Assembly: GCF_010723735.1 (NCBI RefSeq)
Contig: NZ_BLLB01000002.1
Location: 5,022,001-5,086,000 of the forward strand
DNA from: Mycolicibacterium hippocampi
GTDB lineage: Bacteria; Actinomycetota; Actinomycetes; Mycobacteriales; Mycobacteriaceae
DNA: 64,000 nt
Direction of reading: 5' to 3'
Under the pieces are notes generated by a model. That model worked only from the letters and a program-made list of their open reading frames with translations, was not told where the DNA came from and did no database searches. Position 1 is the first letter of the stretch; every line of letters starts with the position of its first letter. This document shows positions 33,483-41,565 of this stretch, piece by piece. The position numbers were made by a program, and so were the translations under genes.

Positions 33483-33506
33483 AACATTCTCTCTACCCTT
33501 ACGACC
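33483..33506. promoter_or_regulatory. 24-bp bidirectional leaderless promoter (CitE-like/Rv1232c-like)
   Basis: The whole gap between GTG 33482 (minus) and ATG 33507 (plus) is 24 bp. Plus -10 TACCCT is at 33494-33499 and is followed by 7 nt. Minus -10 TAGAGA is at 33495-33490 and is followed by 7 nt. The two hexamers share the TA at 33494-33495. The minus hexamer lacks the final T of TANNNT, so it is the weaker half. The -35 regions would lie inside the opposite coding sequence. Confidence 0.5.
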
Positions 33507-34802
33507 ATGGCGTCGGTCAACAGGGTCTATGCGGCCCGACTTGCGGGAATGGTGGTGCTCGGCCCCGACGGCGAATCCATCGGCCGCGTCCGTGATGTGG
33601 TCATCGGCATCAGCCTGGTGCGACAACAACCGCGCGTCCTCGGCCTCGTCTGCGAGTTGCTCAGCCGTAGAAGAATTTTTGTGCCGATCCTGCGGGTCAC
33701 GGCGATCGAGCCCGGTGCGGTGACCTTGTCCACCGGCAACGTGTCGCTGCGGCGTTTCTCCCAACGTCCCGGCGAGGTTCTGGTGCTGGGGCAGGTCATC
33801 GAGACCCGCGTCCGCGTCGACGACCCGGATCTGGAGCAGCTCGCGGGACTTGACGTGGTGGTCGTGGATCTCGGCATCGAGCAGACCCGGACCCGCGACT
33901 GGGTGGTCACCAAGGTCGCGGTGCGTCCGCAACGCCGGCTCGGACGGCGCAGCAATGTGCACGCCGTCGACTGGCAGCACGTCCACGGCCTGACGCCGTC
34001 CGGCCTGGCGATGCCCGATCAGGGTGTGGCCCAGTTGCTCGAGCAGTTCCAGGGTCAGAGGGCCGTCGAGGTGGCCGACGCCATCCGCGAACTGCCCAAC
34101 AAGCGCCGTTACGAGGTGGTCAACGCGCTCGACGACGAACGACTCGCCGATGTCCTGCAGGAACTGCCGGAAGACCAACAGCTCGCGGTGCTGCGGCAGC
34201 TGAAGACCGACCGGGCCGCCGACGTGCTCGAGGCGATGGACCCCGACGACGCCGCAGACCTTCTCGGGACGATGACGCCGGCGGACGCCGAGCAGTTCCT
34301 GCGTCGCATGGACCCGGAGGACTCCGAGGACGTGCGCCGCCTGCTCAGCCATTCGCCGAACACCGCAGGCGGTCTGATGACCTCGGAGCCGGTGGTGCTG
34401 GCCCCTGACACCACCGTCGCCGAAGCCCTTGCCCGGGTGCGGGATCCGGACCTGACGCCGGCGCTGGCGTCGGTGGTATTCGTCGTTCGTCCGCCCACCT
34501 CCACACCCACCGGCCGCTACCTCGGTTGTGTGCATCTGCAGCGTCTGCTGCGCGAACCACCCGCCGAGCTGGTCAGCGGGATCGTCGACACCGACCTGCC
34601 CTACCTGCGGCCGGAGGACTCGCTGGGCGCGCTCACCCGCTATTTCGCCGCCTACAACCTGGTGTGCGGGCCGGTTGTGGACGACGAGAACCACCTCGTC
34701 GGCGCCGTGTCCGTCGACGACGTGCTCGACCACCTGTTGCCCGACGACTGGCGTGAACGTGAGGCCGAACCCGAGATCTTCACCGTGGAGGGCACGCGAT
34801 GA
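33507..34802 (+). CDS. Soluble MgtE N-domain/CBS protein with PRC-barrel (Rv1232c-like)
   Basis: 431-residue protein lacking the membrane part of MgtE Mg2+ channels. Residues about 1-160 look like a PRC-barrel-like module (AARLAGMVVLGPDGESIGRVRDVV). Residues about 165-280 are MgtE N-type superhelical repeats (ALDDERLADVLQELPEDQQLAVL, AADVLEAMDPDDAADLLG). A CBS pair follows (AGGLMTSEPVVLAPDTTVAEAL and TDLPYLRPEDSLGALTRYF, VGAVSVDDVLDHLLPD). It may sense Mg2+ or nucleotides and act with the DUF1003 protein encoded next, whose start overlaps its stop by 4 nt. Mechanism is unknown. Confidence 0.88.
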   Translation: MASVNRVYAARLAGMVVLGPDGESIGRVRDVVIGISLVRQQPRVLGLVCELLSRRRIFVPILRVTAIEPGAVTLSTGNVSLRRFSQRPGEVLVLGQVIETRVRVDDPDLEQLAGLDVVVVDLGIEQTRTRDWVVTKVAVRPQRRLGRRSNVHAVDWQHVHGLTPSGLAMPDQGVAQLLEQFQGQRAVEVADAIRELPNKRRYEVVNALDDERLADVLQELPEDQQLAVLRQLKTDRAADVLEAMDPDDAADLLGTMTPADAEQFLRRMDPEDSEDVRRLLSHSPNTAGGLMTSEPVVLAPDTTVAEALARVRDPDLTPALASVVFVVRPPTSTPTGRYLGCVHLQRLLREPPAELVSGIVDTDLPYLRPEDSLGALTRYFAAYNLVCGPVVDDENHLVGAVSVDDVLDHLLPDDWREREAEPEIFTVEGTR

Positions 34803-35341
34803 GCGAGAGCTCCGCCCGGCAGCGGCTCGACACCCCCCGGGTCTCCCGGTCCCTGACCCCCCGGCTGGACGTGGAGGCCGTCGGCCGGGTCAGCGAACGG
34901 TTCGCCCGGTTCCTCGGCACCGGTCGGTACCTGGCGATCCAGACCGTCGCGGTGATCGCGTGGATCCTGCTGAACGTCGGAGCCTTCGCCTGGCAGTGGG
35001 ATCCGTATCCGTTCATCCTGCTCAATCTGGCGTTCTCCACCCAGGCGGCGTACGCGGCGCCGCTGATCCTCCTCGCCCAGAACAGGCAGGAGAACCGCGA
35101 CCGGGTCTCGCTGGAGGAAGACCGCAGGCGCGCCGAGCAGACCAAGGCCGACACCGAGTACCTGGCGCGTGAGCTGGCAGCGCTGCGTCTGGCGGTCGGT
35201 GAGGTCACCACCCGCGACTATCTGCGCCGCGAGTTGGAGGAGGTCCGCGAGCTGATCGCGACGCTGCGCCCACCGGTCGAGGACGGCAGCGAGGAGCCGA
35301 GCAAACACGACACCGAGCGGCGGTCGAAGAAGAACGGGTGA
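34799..35341 (+). CDS. DUF1003 membrane protein (Rv1231c-like)
   Basis: 180-residue protein with two central transmembrane helices (YLAIQTVAVIAWILLNVGAFAW and PFILLNLAFSTQAAYAAPLILLA) flanked by the DUF1003 tract NRQENRDRVSLEEDRRRAE. A C-terminal coiled coil (about residues 115-165) and a Lys/Arg-rich tail follow. The ATGA overlap with the preceding MgtE-N/CBS gene indicates tight translational coupling, and the pair is conserved in mycobacteria, suggesting a physical or functional partnership. Exact function unknown. Confidence 0.85.
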   Translation: MSESSARQRLDTPRVSRSLTPRLDVEAVGRVSERFARFLGTGRYLAIQTVAVIAWILLNVGAFAWQWDPYPFILLNLAFSTQAAYAAPLILLAQNRQENRDRVSLEEDRRRAEQTKADTEYLARELAALRLAVGEVTTRDYLRRELEEVRELIATLRPPVEDGSEEPSKHDTERRSKKNG

Positions 35342-35429
35342 AACAGCTGCGGCGATTGCTGTTACACCAGCGTTGCCGAGTCGGTATGGTGACTTGATTC
35401 ACAGGCGACCACACGACTAGGACGGTTGA

Positions 35430-36773
35430 GTGCACATCGGGCGAAAAGCCTCCGCAGGGACGGCGAAGCGGCAGGTTGGTCGAGTGGTTCACATGCCGGC
35501 TTTTGGTGTCGCCGCGGTGCTCGCCCCACTTGTGCTCGCCGGTGCCGTCGGCGCGTCCGCGCCGTCTGCCAACCTGCCGAACCGCGATTCGGCGGTGATG
35601 CCGCTTGCCGCCGTCGAACTCTCGCCCGATGACCGTTCCGGCGCGTCGGTGGTCGCGGTGACCAAGACACCGTCCCCCGTGCGCATCGCCGCCAGCAACT
35701 CGTCCGCACCACCACCGGCGGCTGTCGTCAATTCACCTGGAGCGCTGCGTATTCCGTCGATGGCGCTGGCGGCTTACCGCAACGCCGAGAGCATGATGAC
35801 CGCGGCCTACCCGGGCTGCGGGGTGAGTTGGAACCTGCTGGCCGGGATCGGCCGGATCGAGTCGATGCACGCCTACGGTGGCGCGACCGACGCCCGCGGC
35901 ACCGCGGTGCGTCCGATCTACGGACCCACACTGGACGGCACGCTGCCCGGCAACGAGGTCATCGTGCAGAGCCGCAGCGCCGACCGGGTGACCTACGCCA
36001 GGGCCATGGGTCCGATGCAGTTCCTGCCGGGAACCTGGTCGCGCTACGCCTCCGACGGCGACGGCGACGGCAAGGCAGATGTGCAGAACGTCTACGACGC
36101 GTCGCTGGCGGCGGCCCGCTACTTGTGCAGCGGCGGGATGAACCTGCGCAACCAGTCCGACGTGATGGCCGCGATCCTGCGCTACAACAACTCGATGGCC
36201 TATGCCCGCAACGTGCTGAGCTGGGCGGCGTCCTACGCGACGGGCGTCGTGCCCGTCGACCTGCCGCCGATCAACGGGTCGGTCCCGTCGCTGGATGACT
36301 ACACCGCAGGCACCGCCGCCGCCACCCACCTCGAGCGCACGCAGGGAATCGGGCCGGGGCTGCCGATGAACGCCACCGGCCTGCCGGCCAACGATCCGCT
36401 GTCGCTGCTGCCGCTGATGGAGCGGACCGATGCGGCCCGCCAGATCTCGACCAACCTGCCGGGGTTCGCGCCCGGACAGTCCCTCGGCCCGCTGCCCGGT
36501 CCCGCACCGGCCCCGGCGGCTGCACCGCAACCGGCGACCCCACCGCCGCCCTCATGGCTGCCCGCGTGGCTGCAACCACCAGCGCAGCAGCAGCCGGAGT
36601 GCGCGGTGTTCTGCATCCAGAGCACCCCACCGCCAGCCGCACCCCCTGCCCCCGGGATCGCGCCGGTCGCCCAGCCGCTTCTCCCGCCGGGCCCACCCGC
36701 CGCGGCACCGCCGGCTCCGGGGCCCGGCCCCGTGCCGCCGGCCCTCGGACCCGCACCCGGGCCGGTGGGCTGA
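35430..36773 (+). CDS. Secreted lytic transglycosylase (Rv1230c-like)
   Basis: 447-residue exported peptidoglycan-cleaving enzyme. A basic N-terminus (about 20 residues) precedes the hydrophobic signal MPAFGVAAVLAPLVLAGAVGASA. The transglycosylase fold of the MltB/SLT type has a probable catalytic glutamate E144 in GIGRIESMHAYGG, then YARAMGPMQFLPGTWSRYA. A calcium-loop-like DGDGDGKAD lies at 209-217, also known from MltB enzymes. The final 120 residues are Pro/Ala-rich with a cysteine pair (ECAVFCIQ) and probably disordered. It cleaves the MurNAc-GlcNAc bond without water. Signal cleavage site is approximate. Confidence 0.87.
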   Translation: MHIGRKASAGTAKRQVGRVVHMPAFGVAAVLAPLVLAGAVGASAPSANLPNRDSAVMPLAAVELSPDDRSGASVVAVTKTPSPVRIAASNSSAPPPAAVVNSPGALRIPSMALAAYRNAESMMTAAYPGCGVSWNLLAGIGRIESMHAYGGATDARGTAVRPIYGPTLDGTLPGNEVIVQSRSADRVTYARAMGPMQFLPGTWSRYASDGDGDGKADVQNVYDASLAAARYLCSGGMNLRNQSDVMAAILRYNNSMAYARNVLSWAASYATGVVPVDLPPINGSVPSLDDYTAGTAAATHLERTQGIGPGLPMNATGLPANDPLSLLPLMERTDAARQISTNLPGFAPGQSLGPLPGPAPAPAAAPQPATPPPPSWLPAWLQPPAQQQPECAVFCIQSTPPPAAPPAPGIAPVAQPLLPPGPPAAAPPAPGPGPVPPALGPAPGPVG

Positions 36774-36807
36774 ACCACCGCGTTCGGGCCGGCACCGGCC
36801 TGCGGCC

Positions 36808-36813
36808 TAGACT
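36808..36813 (+). promoter_or_regulatory. -10 element of mrp
   Basis: TAGACT lies 5 nt before GTG 36819 and 8 nt before ATG 36822, so mrp is probably transcribed from its own near-leaderless promoter. Confidence 0.35.
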
Positions 36814-36821
36814 CGCAGGTG

Positions 36822-37964
36822 ATGTCCCCAACTCCGATTGACCTCGAATCCTCGGTGCGCGCCGCGCTCGGCAAGGTGATCGACCCCGAACTGCGTCGTC
36901 CGATCACCGATGTCGGCATGGTCAAGAGCGTCACCGCCGAGGCCGACGGTTCCGTGCACGTCGAGGTGTACCTGACCACGTCGGCATGCCCAAAGAAAAC
37001 CGAGATCACCGACAGCGTCAGCCGGGCCGTCAGCGACGTTCCCGGCACCGGTGCGGTCAAAGTGACCCTCGACGTGATGAACGACGAACAACGCGCCGAG
37101 CTGCGCAAGCAACTGCGGGGCGATTCCCGTGAACCGGTGATCCCGTTCGCGCAGCCCGATTCGCTGACCCGCGTCTACGCAGTCGCGTCCGGGAAAGGCG
37201 GCGTCGGCAAGTCCAGCGTCACGGTGAACCTGGCCGCCGCGATGGCCGCCCGCGGGCTCTCCGTCGGGCTGCTGGACGCCGACATCTACGGGCATTCGGT
37301 GCCCCGGATGATGGGCACCTCCGACCGGCCCACCCAGGTCGACTCGATGATCCTGCCGCCGGTCGCGCACGACGTCCGGGTGATCTCCATCGCGATGTTC
37401 ACGCAGGGCAACACACCGGTGGTGTGGCGCGGGCCGATGCTGCACCGGGCGCTTCAGCAGTTCCTCGCCGACGTGTACTGGGGTGATCTGGACGTATTGC
37501 TGCTCGATCTGCCGCCCGGCACCGGTGACATCGCGATCTCGGTTTCGCAGTTGATCCCCGGCGCGGAGATCCTGGTGGTCACGACGCCCCAGGTGGCCGC
37601 CGCCGAGGTCGCCGAGCGGGCCGGTGCCATCGCGTTGCAGACCCGGCAGCGCATCGTCGGGGTGGTGGAGAACATGGCCGGGCTGGTGCTGCCGGACGGG
37701 ACGACCATGCAGATCTTCGGCGAGGGCGGTGGCCTCAAGGTCGCCGAGAACCTGTCGCGGGCGGTCGGCGCCGACGTGCCGCTGCTCGGTCAGGTGCCGC
37801 TGGATCCGGCGCTGGTCTCGGCCGGCGATTCGGGAACTCCACTGGTGCTGTCCGACCCGGACTCCGCGGCAGCCAAGGAGCTGCGCAGCATCGCCGATAA
37901 GCTGTCGAGCCGCAAGCGTGGCCTGGCCGGCATGTCGCTGGGGCTGGACCCCGCCGGCCGCTGA
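36822..37964 (+). CDS. mrp: Mrp/ApbC-family P-loop ATPase
   Basis: 380-residue Fe-S carrier-type ATPase. The N-terminal MIP18/DUF59 domain covers about residues 8-95 and contains the single conserved cysteine C56 (TTSACPKKTEI). The deviant Walker A GKGGVGKS is at 124-131, followed by GLLDADIYGHSVPRMMG and DLPPGTGDIAISVSQ. The CxxC dimer-interface motif that binds the cluster in typical ApbC/Nbp35 proteins is absent: the equivalent loop reads ENMAGLVLPDGTTMQIFG. Cluster handling may therefore rely on C56 or on partner proteins. GTG 36819 is an alternative start. Ortholog of Rv1229c. Confidence 0.9.
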   Translation: MSPTPIDLESSVRAALGKVIDPELRRPITDVGMVKSVTAEADGSVHVEVYLTTSACPKKTEITDSVSRAVSDVPGTGAVKVTLDVMNDEQRAELRKQLRGDSREPVIPFAQPDSLTRVYAVASGKGGVGKSSVTVNLAAAMAARGLSVGLLDADIYGHSVPRMMGTSDRPTQVDSMILPPVAHDVRVISIAMFTQGNTPVVWRGPMLHRALQQFLADVYWGDLDVLLLDLPPGTGDIAISVSQLIPGAEILVVTTPQVAAAEVAERAGAIALQTRQRIVGVVENMAGLVLPDGTTMQIFGEGGGLKVAENLSRAVGADVPLLGQVPLDPALVSAGDSGTPLVLSDPDSAAAKELRSIADKLSSRKRGLAGMSLGLDPAGR

Positions 37965-37990
37965 CCCGCCACGCCGGAACTGCCCCGCCC

Positions 37991-38053
37991 CGCCGGAACT
38001 GCGTTCCAGCAGGGCCGCTCTCGTAACTTTGCTGCTGGAATACCGTTCCGGCG
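37991..38053. repeat. Intergenic palindrome family A, copy 2
   Basis: Arms of 22 bp at 37991-38012 and 38032-38053 pair at 19 of 22 positions (core CGCCGGAAC...GTTCCAGCAG). It lies between convergent mrp and tatB. A partial extra copy of the left arm start, CGCCGGAACTG, is at about 37972-37982, suggesting duplication or slippage of the element. Confidence 0.7.
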
Positions 38054-38062
38054 CAGAGAAGG

Positions 38063-38500
38063 CTACGTGGCGTCGGTGTCGAAGGGCGTCGACGCCGACG
38101 GCTCGGGCTCGGGCGTTGGCGTGGGCGCGGGCGTGGCCGGTGCGACCTCAGCCGGGCCGGGTCCGGACTGCGGCTTCACCGTCGGATCCTGCTTGGCGCC
38201 GGTGCCGTCGAACTTGCCGGTGAAGATCGAGTCGTCGCCGTCGAGCAGGTGCTTGGTCAGCGCCGCGCGCGGCGTCATCCCCCGCAGCCGTTGCAACTCC
38301 GAGAGCGGTTCCCGCAGATCCTCGAACTCCGGGCCGAGATCCTCGCGGAGCTGGCTGGTGGCACCGCTGACGTAGTCCCGGGCCTGGCGCAACGCCCCCG
38401 ACGTCCACCGGATCGCCCCGGGCAACCGTTCCGGTCCGAGGATCACCAGACCCGCGATCACCAGGAGCAGCATCTCGCCCCACCCGACGTTAGCGAACAC
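38063..38500 (-). CDS. tatB: Sec-independent translocase protein TatB
   Basis: 145-residue TatB subunit of the twin-arginine translocase, which moves folded proteins across the plasma membrane with TatA and TatC. An N-terminal transmembrane helix (MFANVGWGEMLLLVIAGLVIL) carries the polar glutamate E9 typical of TatB, followed by the hinge GPERLPGAIRW and an amphipathic helix. The remainder is a Pro/Thr-rich acidic tail. It is immediately downstream of htrA (3 bp gap) and belongs to the sigE-rseA-htrA-tatB envelope-stress block. tatA and tatC are elsewhere. Confidence 0.92.
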   Translation of the reverse strand: MFANVGWGEMLLLVIAGLVILGPERLPGAIRWTSGALRQARDYVSGATSQLREDLGPEFEDLREPLSELQRLRGMTPRAALTKHLLDGDDSIFTGKFDGTGAKQDPTVKPQSGPGPAEVAPATPAPTPTPEPEPSASTPFDTDAT

Positions 38501-38503
38501 GGG

Positions 38504-39991
38504 CTACGTGCTGTTGTCCGGACCGGGGGTGACGGTCAGCGTCACGCGTCGGCCGTCGCGGACCACCTCGATGGGTGCCGCCTCACCGATCTTGAGTTGC
38601 CGCACGGCGACGACGAACTCGTCGGCGTCGGCGACTTCGCGGGTCCCCACCTTGACGACGACGTCGTTTTCCAGGATTCCGGCCCGCTCGGCGGGTCCGC
38701 CCTGCGCGACGTTGGCGATCTGCGCACCGTTGGCGACGTCGTTGCTCACCGAGCGCGCTGTCAGCCCCAGCGTCGGATGAGCGATCCTGCCGCTCTGGAT
38801 CAAAGCCTCCACGACCTGCTTGACCTCGTTGACCGGGATGGCGAACCCGAGGCCGCTGGCGCTGTCCGACAGCGACTTGCCTGCGGTGTTGATGCCGATG
38901 ACCTCGGCGTTCATGTTGATCAGCGGCCCACCGGAGTTGCCGTGATTGATCGATGCGTCGGTCTGCACGCCGTCGATCACGGTGTCGGTGTCGGAGCCGT
39001 CGCCGGACAGCGGTACCGGGCGGTTGAGCGCGCTGATGATGCCGGTGGTGACCGTGCTGCGCAGCCCCAGAGGGGCGCCCGCGGCGATCACCTCTTCACC
39101 GACCTGCAGATCGTCGGAGTTCCCCATCCGCGCGACGACCAGGTTGTCGACGTTGTCGACCTTGAGCACCGCGAGATCGGTCTTGGGATCACGGCCCACC
39201 AGGTTGGCCGGCACCTGTTTGCCGTCGTTGAACACCACCGCCAACTCGTAGTTGGCCGGGTTGGTGGCGGCTTCGGAGATCACGTGGTTGTTGGTGACGA
39301 TGTAGCCGCGGCCGTCGACGACGACGCCGGAACCCTGGGAACCCTCGTTGTCGCTGGTGGCCTCGATCGTGACCACCGAATCCGCAACCGCAGCAGCCAC
39401 TTCGGTGAACCGGCCAGGCGGCAGGTCTGGCCTGTCACCGGTCTCCAGAGTCACCTTCGAGGTCGTGAAAGCGCCGACGACCTCCGCGGTGGTACGACCG
39501 ACCCAGCCACCGGCGACACCGATGACCAGCGCGACGATGCCCAGCACGCCGAGGGCCGCGTAGGACACCCTGCCGCCGAAGAGCACGTCCCGCACCCCCA
39601 GCTTTCCGGTCGCGGCACTCACCGGCGCCGGTGCGCTCGGCGCGAACGCCGGGGTTCCCAGTGCGGCGGCCGAGCCGGGGTTGCGCCACGGATCGTCGGG
39701 TTCATCGGCAGTGTCATCGCGTTCCGCCTCGAGCGCGCCCGCGTCGGTCGGGTGCCGCTGCAGTGACTCGCTGTCCGGGTGGGTGCGACCGAAGGCCTCG
39801 GCCAGCACCGGGTCCGGGGCCTGGTCTGTCGGGGTGTACTCACCCTGGTCGCGATGCTGGCCGGCGGCGACAAAAGATCCGTTCACGCCCTCGGGCCTAC
39901 CGAACACCCGCTCGGCCGCCGGATCGACCGGCGGACGCGACACGGGGCGCGGCTCCAAACGCTCCCGACCTGACTGGTCCAGATTGGTCAC
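38504..39991 (-). CDS. htrA: HtrA/DegP-family membrane-anchored serine protease
   Basis: 495-residue protease and chaperone with a long cytoplasmic N-terminus (about 140 residues, acidic/Pro-rich), one transmembrane helix near residues 143-163, a chymotrypsin-like domain and one C-terminal PDZ domain. The catalytic triad is H236 (TNNHV), D272 (KTDLAV) and S353 (GNSGGP). The active site therefore faces the periplasm-like space. It follows rseA and sigE on the same strand and is part of their envelope-stress response; in mycobacteria HtrA-type proteases contribute to RseA turnover and envelope quality control. Corresponds to Rv1223. Confidence 0.93.
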   Translation of the reverse strand: MTNLDQSGRERLEPRPVSRPPVDPAAERVFGRPEGVNGSFVAAGQHRDQGEYTPTDQAPDPVLAEAFGRTHPDSESLQRHPTDAGALEAERDDTADEPDDPWRNPGSAAALGTPAFAPSAPAPVSAATGKLGVRDVLFGGRVSYAALGVLGIVALVIGVAGGWVGRTTAEVVGAFTTSKVTLETGDRPDLPPGRFTEVAAAVADSVVTIEATSDNEGSQGSGVVVDGRGYIVTNNHVISEAATNPANYELAVVFNDGKQVPANLVGRDPKTDLAVLKVDNVDNLVVARMGNSDDLQVGEEVIAAGAPLGLRSTVTTGIISALNRPVPLSGDGSDTDTVIDGVQTDASINHGNSGGPLINMNAEVIGINTAGKSLSDSASGLGFAIPVNEVKQVVEALIQSGRIAHPTLGLTARSVSNDVANGAQIANVAQGGPAERAGILENDVVVKVGTREVADADEFVVAVRQLKIGEAAPIEVVRDGRRVTLTVTPGPDNST

Positions 39992-40081
39992 CCGTTCATC
40001 GCCCTTCCCAATACCTTTTGACTAGGTCGCCTAGGCGCCAGCAATCGCCGACGCACGTCGATGGTCGACTCAGCTTTCACC

Positions 40082-40477
40082 TTACCGGCGCTTGCGACGA
40101 GCGCGCGGCCTGCCATCAGCTAACTGGGGCCCCTCGGGCGGGTCCAGAGGTTCCTCCGGTGGGTGGTGCGGGATCTGGGACAACAGCCCCAGCAAAGAAC
40201 TCGGCATCGCCACTGGACAAGAATCCCGCAACGCCGACCGCGCCTGGCGCTGGGCGTCGACCTCGAGCGCGCAGTCTTGGCACAGGGAGAGGTGATGCGC
40301 CGCGCGCAGATGTGCTGACATCCGGAGTTCACCGTCGACGAAGGCGGCGACGGCTTCGGTCGACAGATGTTCGGTGGACCCGAACTGGCGCGGACCGACG
40401 GGTGAGTCGCTCTGTGAAGCGAACTGGGTGGGAAGCCAGGAGAAGGCGCGCCGGAATGCATGTCCGGGATCAACCAT
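40082..40477 (-). CDS. rseA: Anti-sigma-E factor RseA
   Basis: 131-residue zinc-associated anti-sigma factor (ZAS). The ZAS signature Hx3Cx2C is H62, C66, C69 (HHLSLCQDC), following the helical segment STEAVAAFVDGELRMSAHLRAA. The N-terminal FRRAFSWLPTQFASQSD is almost the same as in M. tuberculosis RseA (Rv1222). No transmembrane helix is present, so it is a cytosolic inhibitor sensitive to redox and, in M. tuberculosis, to PknB-dependent proteolysis by ClpC1P2. The tail is Pro- and Arg-rich. ATG 40477 has a GAGGAG ribosome-binding site about 7 nt upstream; GTG 40480 is adjacent. It lies 76 bp after sigE. Confidence 0.92.
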   Translation of the reverse strand: MVDPGHAFRRAFSWLPTQFASQSDSPVGPRQFGSTEHLSTEAVAAFVDGELRMSAHLRAAHHLSLCQDCALEVDAQRQARSALRDSCPVAMPSSLLGLLSQIPHHPPEEPLDPPEGPQLADGRPRARRKRR

Positions 40478-40553
40478 CACCCAGCTCCTCTCTCCGGTCA
40501 CCTCGCCCCTACTTCGAATGTAGCGCGGCATGCTGTGAGACACCGAGTGAACG

Positions 40554-41387
40554 TCAGGCTGACTTGGCCGCGTCGCGCAACCCCTCCGGCACACCGGCGT
40601 CGGAATGGCGCGCCAAGTGGTCGCGCAGCGCCTGCCGCCCGCGGTGGATGCGGCTGCGAACGGTGCCCAGCTTGACGCCGAGGGTCGCCCCGATCTCCTC
40701 GTAGGACAGTCCTTCGATGTCACACAGCACCACGGCGGCGCGGAACTCCGGCGGAAGCGAATCGAGCGCGGCCTGCAGGTCGGGACCGAGCCGCGAGTCA
40801 TGGTAGATCTGCTCGGGGTTCGGTTCGTCTGCCGGCACGCGGTCGTAGTCCTCGGGCAAGGCCTCCATCCGGATGCGGCCGCGGCGGCGCACCATGTCGA
40901 GGAACAGGTTCGTGGTGATGCGGTGCAGCCAGCCCTCGAAGGTGCCGGGCTGGTAGTTCTGCACCGAGCGGAACACCCGGATGAACGTCTCCTGGGTCAG
41001 GTCCTCGGCATCGTGCTGATTGCCGGAAAGCCGGTAGGCGAGCCGGTACACCCGGTCGGCGTGCTGGCGAACCAGCTCGTCCCAACTGGGCATCGCGGTC
41101 TTGTCACCGGTGGCGTCGAACACGGCCGTACCGATCAACTCGTCTGTCGGCTCCACCCATTCGCCCTCGGTGTACTGCTCGCGATGAGCCATCGACACAG
41201 GTGCAGCCACCGATGCGGCAGGCGAGACAGTGTGGGTGGTGATCGTCGGATCCTCCAGTTCGTGATGTTGACGGTCATCAGTCGAAAACCGCTCGATATC
41301 GACAACACGACGCGGGCCGGCGTTCTTCCCCGAGCGAATATCGGGCCGCAGGAACTCGCTGCGTGCGCTGAACGCGCCGTCTGTCAT
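40554..41387 (-). CDS. sigE: ECF RNA polymerase sigma factor SigE
   Basis: 277-residue extracytoplasmic-function sigma factor controlling envelope and surface stress genes. Region 2 spans about residues 98-170 (DELVRQHADRVYRLAYRLSG, then TFIRVFRSVQNYQPGTFEGWLHR) and region 4 about 208-262 (LPPEFRAAVVLCDIEGLSYEEIG, GTVRSRIHRGRQALR). The first 90 residues are variable. ATG 41387 is the longest start; M66 (MAHREQYTEGEWVEP) lines up with the internal MSHPQQ start region of the M. tuberculosis protein, where several SigE isoforms are known. RseA is encoded just downstream. A candidate MprA box lies at 41432-41450. Confidence 0.95.
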   Translation of the reverse strand: MTDGAFSARSEFLRPDIRSGKNAGPRRVVDIERFSTDDRQHHELEDPTITTHTVSPAASVAAPVSMAHREQYTEGEWVEPTDELIGTAVFDATGDKTAMPSWDELVRQHADRVYRLAYRLSGNQHDAEDLTQETFIRVFRSVQNYQPGTFEGWLHRITTNLFLDMVRRRGRIRMEALPEDYDRVPADEPNPEQIYHDSRLGPDLQAALDSLPPEFRAAVVLCDIEGLSYEEIGATLGVKLGTVRSRIHRGRQALRDHLARHSDAGVPEGLRDAAKSA

Positions 41388-41431
41388 GCAATCACCGTCT
41401 CCTGCGCTGGTGTGCCTGGCATATGAGCTAA

Positions 41432-41450
41432 CTGAACATTTCCTGAGAAA
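41432..41450 (-). promoter_or_regulatory. Candidate MprA box upstream of sigE
   Basis: On the minus strand TTTCTCAGGAAATGTTCAG holds two loosely similar 8-mers, TTTCTCAG and ATGTTCAG, separated by 3 nt, 45 bp before the sigE start. MprA (of MprAB) binds such loose direct repeats at sigE in M. tuberculosis. The match is by eye and the repeats are degenerate. Confidence 0.4.
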
Positions 41451-41565
41451 GATCGCTACCCATTTTTCGACCTGCGAAAACAGTGGTCATCGCCCCTGTG
41501 CTCGGAAACTGCGCCCGGGCGTGTCGCAGTACCGGCAACCCGCGCTTCGCTCTACGCTGCGGGGC

